Part shown: positions 57,284 to 64,000 of the stretch, in pieces
How positions within the stretch are numbered: the first letter of the stretch is position 1
Layout: each line of letters opens with the position of its first letter
The notes under the pieces: model-generated
What the model was told of the DNA's origin: nothing
Databases searched by the model: none
Seen by the model: the letters and a program-made list of their open reading frames with translations, nothing else
NCBI RefSeq assembly: GCF_003255815.1
Contig: NC_037686.1
Span: 56,331,888 to 56,395,887 of the forward strand
Direction of reading: 5' to 3'
Source of the DNA: Theropithecus gelada
Taxonomy: Eukaryota > Chordata > Mammalia > Primates > Cercopithecidae
Length of the DNA: 64,000 nt
Program-made: the position numbers and the translations under genes

Positions 57284-59125
57284 CATGGGGCCTATACGAA
57301 GTGCCACCAGCGATGCTGAAAGTGTGCCCAAGAAACAGAGAAAAGTCATGATGTTGCAAGAAAAAGTTGAATTGCTTGATACCTCTCATAGATTGAGGTC
57401 TGCAGTTGCATTTTCCTACCATTTCAAGATAAATGAACCCAGCATCAGGACCATTGTAGAAAAAGAAAAGGAAATGCGTGAAGCTGTCTCTGCAGCTATA
57501 GCAACAGATACGAAAACCTTGCACTTTTTGAGAAACACGTTTTCATTTTATGTTGAAAATGTGGCTTTTATATGGGGGCAGAATTACTATAAGAAAGGCA
57601 TACCTATAGACTCTAATGTGATTAGAGAAAAACCGAAGTCATTGTATGACAAAGCAAGAGGAAGGTGCAGGATCTAAAGTTGGAGAATTTAATGCCAGTA
57701 AAGGATGGTTTGATTATTTTAGGAAAAGATTTGGCTTAAAAAATGTCAAGATAACATTTTTTTTTATGACCAAGAGGCAGCAAATTCCCAGATGCCATTA
57801 AGAAAATAATTGAGGAGAAAGGATACCTATTTGACCATGTTTTTCAAGCAGATCAAAGTGCCCTATTCTGGAGGAAAAAAAGGCCACAAATGACATGTAT
57901 TAGTAAGAAAGAGAAGCAGGCATCAGGACTTAAGGCAGGAAAGGATAAGCTAATGCTACTGTGTTGTACAAATACAGTTGTGTTATATAATCAAAATTGT
58001 CTTTATTGATAGCACTAATCTCCAACCCTTGAAGGGAAAAGATAAATACCAGCTGCCAGTCTTTCGGTTGCATGAATATGAGAATATGAGAGTCCTTTTT
58101 CTGGATTGACTAATCAATGGTTTGTCCCTGAAATCAGGAAGTGCTTTGCCAGAAAGGGACTGACTTTTACAACTCTTTTGCTATTGAACAATGCCCCTGG
58201 TCACCCAGAACCCCATTAGTTCAACATCGAAGACATCGAAGTTTTCTCCTTGCCACGAAACACAGTATCTCTAATTCAGCCTCTAAATCAGAGGGCCATA
58301 AGGACCCCTGCTTACACACAGTACTCTATGGAAAGTATTGCCAACACTATAGAAGAGAACCCCAGTAGAAAGAACACCATGGAAATCTGGAAGGATTATA
58401 CCACTGAAGGTGACATCATTGTTATAGAAAAAGCCATGACAGCTGTCAGGCCTGAAACAGTAAATTCCTGCTGGAGAAAACTGCATCCAGATGTTGTGCA
58501 TGACTTCAAAGGATTTATGACAGAACTGATCAAGGAAACTATGAAAAAGATTGTGGATGTGGCACACACACACACACACACACACAAAGGTAGGGGATGA
58601 AGGATTTCAAGATCTGGATCTTGGGGAAATTCAAGAGCAAATAGATTCCACACCACAGGAATTAACAGAAGACCATTTTATGGAGATGAGTACTTCTGAA
58701 CCAGCTCCAGATGGTGAGAAAGAAGACATAAAAGAAGCAGTGCCAGAAAACAAATTGACATTAGACAATCTGACAGAGCAGTTCTGATTACTCAAGGCTG
58801 CTTTTAAATTCTGTTTTGACATGGACCCTTTGACGACACAGGCATTGAAGCTAAAGCAAATTGTGGAAGCAGGATTGGTACCATGTGGAAACATCTTTAA
58901 TGAAATGAAAAAGAAAAAAAGTCAGAAATGATGATGTATTTCTATAAAGTTACACCAAGTCTATGCATCTGCTGCCTCCCATTCCACCTTCTCCACCTCT
59001 TCTGCCTCTGCCACTCTTGAAACAGCCAGGCCAACCACTCCTCTTTCTCCTCCGCCTCAGCCCACTCAATGTGAAGATGATGGGGATGGACTTTACTGAT
59101 GATCCACTTCCACTTAATGAATAGT
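57284..59125 (+). pseudogene. Dead Tigger transposase
   Basis: Starts ATGGGGCCTATACG (MGPIRSATSDAES), followed by the CENP-B/pogo-like helix-turn-helix region with KQRKVMMLQEKVELLD. The frame breaks near 57676 and several times after. One catalytic Asp region survives at about 57840-57875 (FQADQSALFW, Asp codon 57851-57853). The second has mutated: LLNNAPGHP at 58181 onward has Asn (AAC, 58187-58189) where Asp is expected. A (CA)n expansion at 58563-58587 also disrupts the frame. The acidic and Ser/Pro-rich C-terminal region is recognisable to about 59100. Confidence 0.9.
58563..58587 (+). repeat. (CA)n within transposase relic
   Basis: Twelve CA units replace the Ala/Lys-rich codons expected here in the transposase. 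Confidence 0.95.
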
Positions 59126-59479
59126 AAATATGTTTTCTCTTTTTTTATCTTCTTAATAATTACCTTTTCTCTAGCTTACTTTATTATAAGAATATGGTAT
59201 GTAATACATATAACATACAAAATGTGAGTTAATAGACTATGTTATCGGTAAGTTTTCTGGTCAACAGTACGCTATCAGTCGTTAAGTTTTTGTGGAGTGA
59301 AAAATTATACGTTGTCTTTGGTTGTAAACTAGGGGTGACTTTTTTGCCCTCTTTATGCTTCCTTTGTTTTCTACAAGTTTTGTATATTATGAACATGTAT
59401 TCTTGTAATCAAGGACAAACATTTAATAGCTTTATTAAAATATTATTGTGAAGGGTAAAAAAAGTACATATATACACAA

Positions 59480-59623
59480 GCTGGGCATGGTTATACATGC
59501 ATGTAGTCCCAGCTACTCAGGAGGCTGAGGTGGAAGGATTGCTGGAAGCCAGGTGCCCAAATCCAGAATCTAGCCTGGACAACATAGTGAGACCCTATCT
59601 CTAAAAAGAAAATTATAAAAATA
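59480..59623 (+). mobile_element. Alu monomer nested in Tigger
   Basis: A single old Alu arm from GCTGGGCATGGTTATACATG to CCCTATCTCTAAAAAG, then an A-rich tail. It interrupts the 3' end of the Tigger element. Confidence 0.85.
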
Positions 59624-59696
59624 AAAAATTATACCTGGATTTTCAACTGTGAGGGGTGTTGGCATCGCTACCCCTGTGTTGTTCAGGGGTCAACTG

Positions 59697-60834
59697 AAGT
59701 TTAGTTTTGTCTGCTTTTGTACTTTATATAAAAAGAATCTCACAGTATGCATTCTTTTAGATTTGGCTTCTTTTGTTCAATATTGTTTGAGATATTTTTC
59801 TGGTTTTTGTTTTTTTTTTTTGCCTGTAGCTTTAGTTCATTCATTGTCATTGCTGTGTAGGATTTCATTGTGTGAACATATCATTATTTACATGTCATGC
59901 TGTTAATGTACATCAGTATTTGGCTATTATGAATGTTGCTATGGGCACATGTCTCTTGGTGCCCATGAGCACACATTTATATTGGGTAAATATCTGGGGT
60001 GAAATTATTAGGTCATGGGGTGTATCTGTATATATCCAACTTTGGGTATATATAGCTCTCCAACTTTGAAAGTGTTTTTTGATTAATAAAAGCTTTTAAA
60101 TTTTGTGTTGTCCAGTTTACTAATTTTTACTATTATTGTAAATGCTTTTTTGTGTTTCAATGAGCTCTGTGATCCATTTAGAATGGAAATCTGTATATGG
60201 TGTGACGTAGTAGTTAAGATTCCTTTCTCCCCCATGTGATTATCCAAGGAACTCAACATAATTTATTGAAGAGACCATTCTTTCTCCACTGCTCTGCAAC
60301 AAACTTGAAAAAAATCAAGGTGCATACATGCATCAGTATTTTTCTGGGCTTCTGTTCTGATCTATCCTTTGCCAAAAGCCATGCTGACAATTAATAATAA
60401 ATCTTGCTATCTGACAGAGCAGGTATTACCTCTTCCTCCTCCTTTTTCGACAGTGTCATGGCTGTTGTTAGCCCTTGGCTATTTCATATAAATTTGGAAT
60501 CAGATGGCCAATTTTTTGAAAAATGAACGTCCTGAGATTTTGATTGAGATTGCAGTGATTAATTTTGAGAAAACTGACATCCTTAAAATATTGAGTCTTT
60601 CAAATTATAAATAAAATGTACCCCTCCATTTACTCAGTCTTCTTAATTTCTCTAAGTTATGTTTAATCTTTTTCTATATGTAGTCTTAAACATCTTTCAC
60701 ATTTACTAGTTATGTGATGGTTTTTCATTATTTAAAAAAATGGACATAAAATTGTATGTATTTATTACATACAAGATGTTTTGAAGTATAGAACATGGCA
60801 TAATGACCAAATCTAGCTAATTAACACAGTATTA
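59697..60834 (-). mobile_element. Ancient L1 3' UTR-like sequence
   Basis: Reverse L1M-like blocks: TTTGGCTATTATGAATGTTG, GGGCACATGTCTCTTGGTGC, TTTATTGAAGAGACCATTCT. Confidence 0.55.
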
Positions 60835-60847
60835 CCTCACATAGCTT

Positions 60848-61144
60848 ATTATTATTATTATTTTTGAGATGCAGTCTGGCTCTGTTGCCCAGGTTGGAGT
60901 GCAGTGGTGCGATCTTGGCTCACTGCAACCTCCGCCTCCTTGGTTCATGCCATTCTCCTGCCTCAGCCTCCCGAGTAGCTGGGATTACAGGTGCCTGCCA
61001 CCAAGCCAGCTAATATATTGTATTTTCAGTAGAGATGGAGTTTCACTATGTTGGTCAGACTGGTCTCTAACTCCTGACCTCAGGGGATCTGCCTGCCTCG
61101 GCCTCCCAAAGTGCTGGATTACAGGTGTGAGCCACCATGCCCAG
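60848..61144 (-). mobile_element. Alu with target duplication
   Basis: Full reverse Alu with a TTA-rich tail. Flanked by perfect CCTCACATAGCTT at 60835-60847 and 61145-61157. Confidence 0.97.
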
Positions 61145-61157
61145 CCTCACATAGCTT

Positions 61158-61975
61158 TTTTATACTCTTTTACATTATATATATTCAAAACGTTTCTAAC
61201 TGTATGTTGCTAGTATATTAAAAACACATGAGTTTTTATATCGACCTTGTATTCAGCAATCTTGCTAAACTCACTTTTTAATTCTCATAACATTTGCCTT
61301 AATTCCTCTGCGAATGATTCTATTTTTCTTTTTAAATTATCTTACCTTTCAAATAATTATCTAATTAATCAGTTAATCAATTGCTTTGTTGCACTTGCCA
61401 GGGTCTCTGGTTCAATTCTGAGTGGAAGCAGTGACGGTGAGCATACTTGTTTTGTTTTTCATCACGAAGAGAAAACTGATTCTCTCTCTCCTTTGTCTCT
61501 CTCCCCGTCCTTTGTTTCTATTAACTATTGAACGACATGTAAGATGATCATACTACTTGCTCATTATGTAAAGATGACAGTTTTTCCCATTTAACATATT
61601 AATTCTAAAGAGTCCCAATCTAAACCCCAAAAGTGTTTTTCATAGGTCTTGATAAACTAATTAAAAATTTTATCTAAAGAGAATATATGCAAGGTTGCAA
61701 ATAAATTTTTAGACAGCAAAAATAATGAGGGCTTGGGCTAGATATCGAAACACTTTTGTCATAGGTTTGGCACCCTAGCAGCAGAGCCAAAGACAGGGAC
61801 TTTTCAGGTAATTTTGGGGGGGAGTGTGATGGGGAGGGTGCTTGTTTTAGAGAAGCAGAACAAGGCAAGGGGAAATGTTAATTAATCATGTGATTTCTGC
61901 TAAAGACTAGCTTCAGTCTAATCTTGTGGGGGAGGTCTGGAGGAGAAGTGGCACTATAAGTTAGTCTTACCCAGG
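61158..61975. other. Intergenic stretch, no gene seen
   Basis: Mixed T-rich sequence, then more G-rich sequence from 61720. Unassigned. Confidence 0.35.
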
Positions 61976-61988
61976 TGGCTGTCTTCTT

Positions 61989-62287
61989 TTTTTTTTTTTT
62001 TTTGAGGTGGAGTTTCACTCTTGTTGCTCAGGCTGGAGTGCAATGGCCTGATCTCAGCTCACTCCAATCTCCACCTCCTGGGTTCAAGTGATTCTCTTGC
62101 CTCAATCTCCTGAGTAACAGGGGTTACAGACATGTGCCACCACGCTCGGCTAATTTTTGTACTTTTAGTAGAGACAGGATTTCACCATGTTGGTCAGGCT
62201 GGTCTCGAACTCTTGACCTTAGGTGATCCACCTTCCTTGGCCTCCTTAAGTGCGGGAATTACAGGCCTGAGCCACCGCGCCCAGCCA
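61989..62287 (-). mobile_element. Alu
   Basis: Full reverse Alu with a T-run at the left and CCGCGCCCAGCC at the right. The flanks GGCTGTCTT and GGGCTGTCTT suggest a short target duplication. Confidence 0.95.
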
Positions 62288-64000
62288 GGGGCTGTCTTTT
62301 TATGACCTTATGCCAGTGAGTCATGCCTGAAGTGTGCCCTGGTGAGGGGGATGCGGTGGTACCTGGCTTCCCAGGTAGGTAGCTCTCCTTTAGCCAAGAG
62401 AAGGGCATCTGTGAATTAAAAGGCAAAACAGCAACTGGGTAACAGGCGTGCTGGTAGGTTAAGGAAATCTGGTGGGAACATCAGCAGCATCCACTATGAG
62501 ATTATATGCTTGGAGAAGAAAAATACTACAAGTCAGTGTCAGTAATAGACACACACAGGTTGGAACAAAACTGTGAGCTATGGAACAGGGTTGGGAACCT
62601 ATCAATACTCTGCTTCAGGGGATAACTATTTCTTCTCCTCACTTGTCAGTACAAAAATCATTTTTTAAATGGTTCTTGATCATCAACATATATTCTACCT
62701 CTGGGGCAGTTTTGATCCTAGAAAGGAGAGACGGATAAAACAGAACAGGGAGGAGTCCTATGATAAGAGGTTGGGAAGGCATTGAAAATTAGGTTTAGAG
62801 AGGATAAGGATGAGAATCTGTCACCAGATGGAGGTACTTGAGTGTTAAACAAGAGCGATTCCTGGTGTGAGTGGGCTACTATAAGAGAGGGAAGGTGAAG
62901 GTCTGAGAATGAGAGGCGCTGGCAACAGGAATGGTGAAGGCGTACAGGGTGGCAGTAGCAGCTGGGGTGGACAGGAAGACCATACGCAGAGTCCTGGAGG
63001 GGCCCGTGGTTGGGAACAGAGCAGCACGGCACGATGGCCTAAGTTTCCAAAGGGGAACATGGGAGGTGACTGAAGGAAGAAAGACTTGGAAGAAGAGGGA
63101 GTGCGAGGGAGAACAGGAATGGTGACTTTGCTTTCCCAAGATATGAGTGGCCGTTCCCAGAAAAGACTACGGGATGTAGTAGTCCTCAGGAAAAGCCAGG
63201 TTTCCTGCTGAAAGCAGGTGGTAGAAAAACAGCTTTAGCAAAAAGCAGAAGGTCTGTGGAAATGGCTGGGCAATAGAACAGGAAGTCTAGGGGCCACAGA
63301 GAAAGAAATGAGGAGATATAAACTGATAGGGATATTAAAACATAAAGCATTATGGCTGACTCAGAGATTTTATGCCATTTTAAAAAAATGAACATTTCTA
63401 TTTCACTGGCATCCTGGGTTAACTAAGTGTTAATTCTTTCTCAACCTTACTCAATTTGCAAGATTCTCAGTGCCCATTAAAAAGCAAATCAATTAATTGT
63501 GGCTTTGAGTTTGCTTAAAGAGTAGCAATTAAAATAGTTTGAAAAAAGTAAATTGTGAGTATGGAGATTGGAACACACATGACCCGTATGCCCTTCGAGC
63601 CTGCGTATCTAGGAGGTGTTCTAGGCAGAAGGAAGAGCTAAGACGCCCTTCTAGGAGCTGCTGCCCAGCAGCGATGGCAAATCTCCAAGCCCTTTACTGA
63701 AGATTAAAGCTGAGACTAATCCAAGCACAGTTTCTTTTAATGAACTGGTAGGGCCAGTAGAAATGCTGCAGGGTTGGCAGGAAAAACTGGAATCTGGGGA
63801 TGTAATTTCCTGTTGAGGTTTTTTTGGTAGTGTTGTTTTCCTGAAATCAGTGAGGGTATTGAGGGCTTATGAATTATTAGCGTTAGAGACAGTAGCTGGT
63901 ACATAATAGACTTGATAAATGTTTATTGAATGAATTAAAATGAGATATTTTATAATTAATGGATGGAATAATTGAGAATAAGAATAGGTGTGTGTGCGTG
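62288..64000. other. Intergenic stretch to window end
   Basis: A purine-rich region (62700-63350) and an L2-like scrap near 63885-63940. No SERPINB13 exon is visible. A (GT)n run appears to start at the very end. Confidence 0.4.

Larger units (their letters stand above)
56663..59696 (+). mobile_element. Tigger (pogo-like) DNA transposon, near full length
   Basis: The left end CAGTTGACCCTCAAACAACA and right end TGTTGTTCAGGGGTCAACTG are inverted repeats of the Tigger type. Between them is a transposase relic (57284-59125). The element is interrupted near its 3' end by an Alu monomer and carries a (CA)n run. The flanking bases are GA and AA, so the expected TA duplication is no longer intact. 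The element most resembles the Tigger1/2 group. Confidence 0.93.

Noticed and set aside
1..64000. CRISPR arrays, operons, riboswitches, rRNA or tRNA genes
   Set aside because: None seen. The window is vertebrate nuclear DNA, and the tandem repeats present lack the regular repeat-spacer structure of CRISPR.
61158..64000. Possible start of the next serpin gene (SERPINB13)
   Set aside because: Human gene order suggests it lies just beyond the window, but no serpin-like exon or recognisable promoter is visible here.

Overview
This window is primate nuclear DNA. Coding sequence is sparse and split into exons with GT-AG introns. It carries many Alu elements on both strands, LINE-1 (L1) fragments of several ages, MaLR solo LTRs of the THE1, MST and MLT1 types, MIR and L2 relics, a Tigger DNA transposon and long microsatellites. 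The single intact gene is SERPINB12, a clade B (intracellular) serpin. The locus should therefore correspond to the serpin cluster at human 18q21.3. From memory, SERPINB5 lies upstream and SERPINB13 downstream in human; no exon of either is visible here. The predicted protein differs from my recollection of the human one at roughly twenty positions, so a non-human anthropoid is likelier than human. I cannot name the species.

Layout: 1-760 holds a decayed fragment that reads like ninein (NIN) coding sequence, a probable retropseudogene. 912-1828 is a TTCC/TTTC tract broken by a 320-base run of N, which grew from the tail of an adjacent Alu. 2-33 kb is intergenic and mostly repeat-derived. It contains an ERV-L-type LTR with its primer-binding site, THE1 and MST LTRs, an L1 segment tandemly triplicated in ~145-bp units, a pair of ~140-bp direct repeats 1.15 kb apart, a young 5'-truncated L1 with perfect target-site duplications, and several microsatellites. 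33.5-44.5 kb is SERPINB12: seven coding exons on the + strand, intact, encoding 425 residues, or 405 if an internal donor in the second coding exon is used. Its introns hold Alu, L1, L2, MIR and hAT copies and a 128-bp, ~94.5% identical inverted repeat. 44.5-64 kb is intergenic: more Alus, a MaLR LTR, ancient L1 sequence and a nearly full-length but dead Tigger element (56663-59696) with recognisable terminal inverted repeats.

The window does not show a new multi-gene system. The most informative local observations are the intron-1 inverted repeat, the alternative donor that changes the serpin CD loop, a Pro at P3' of the reactive-site loop, the ninein-like relic, and several small local duplications. 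Family names for old repeats come from recognising consensus-like sequence by eye and are less certain than boundaries set by target-site duplications.
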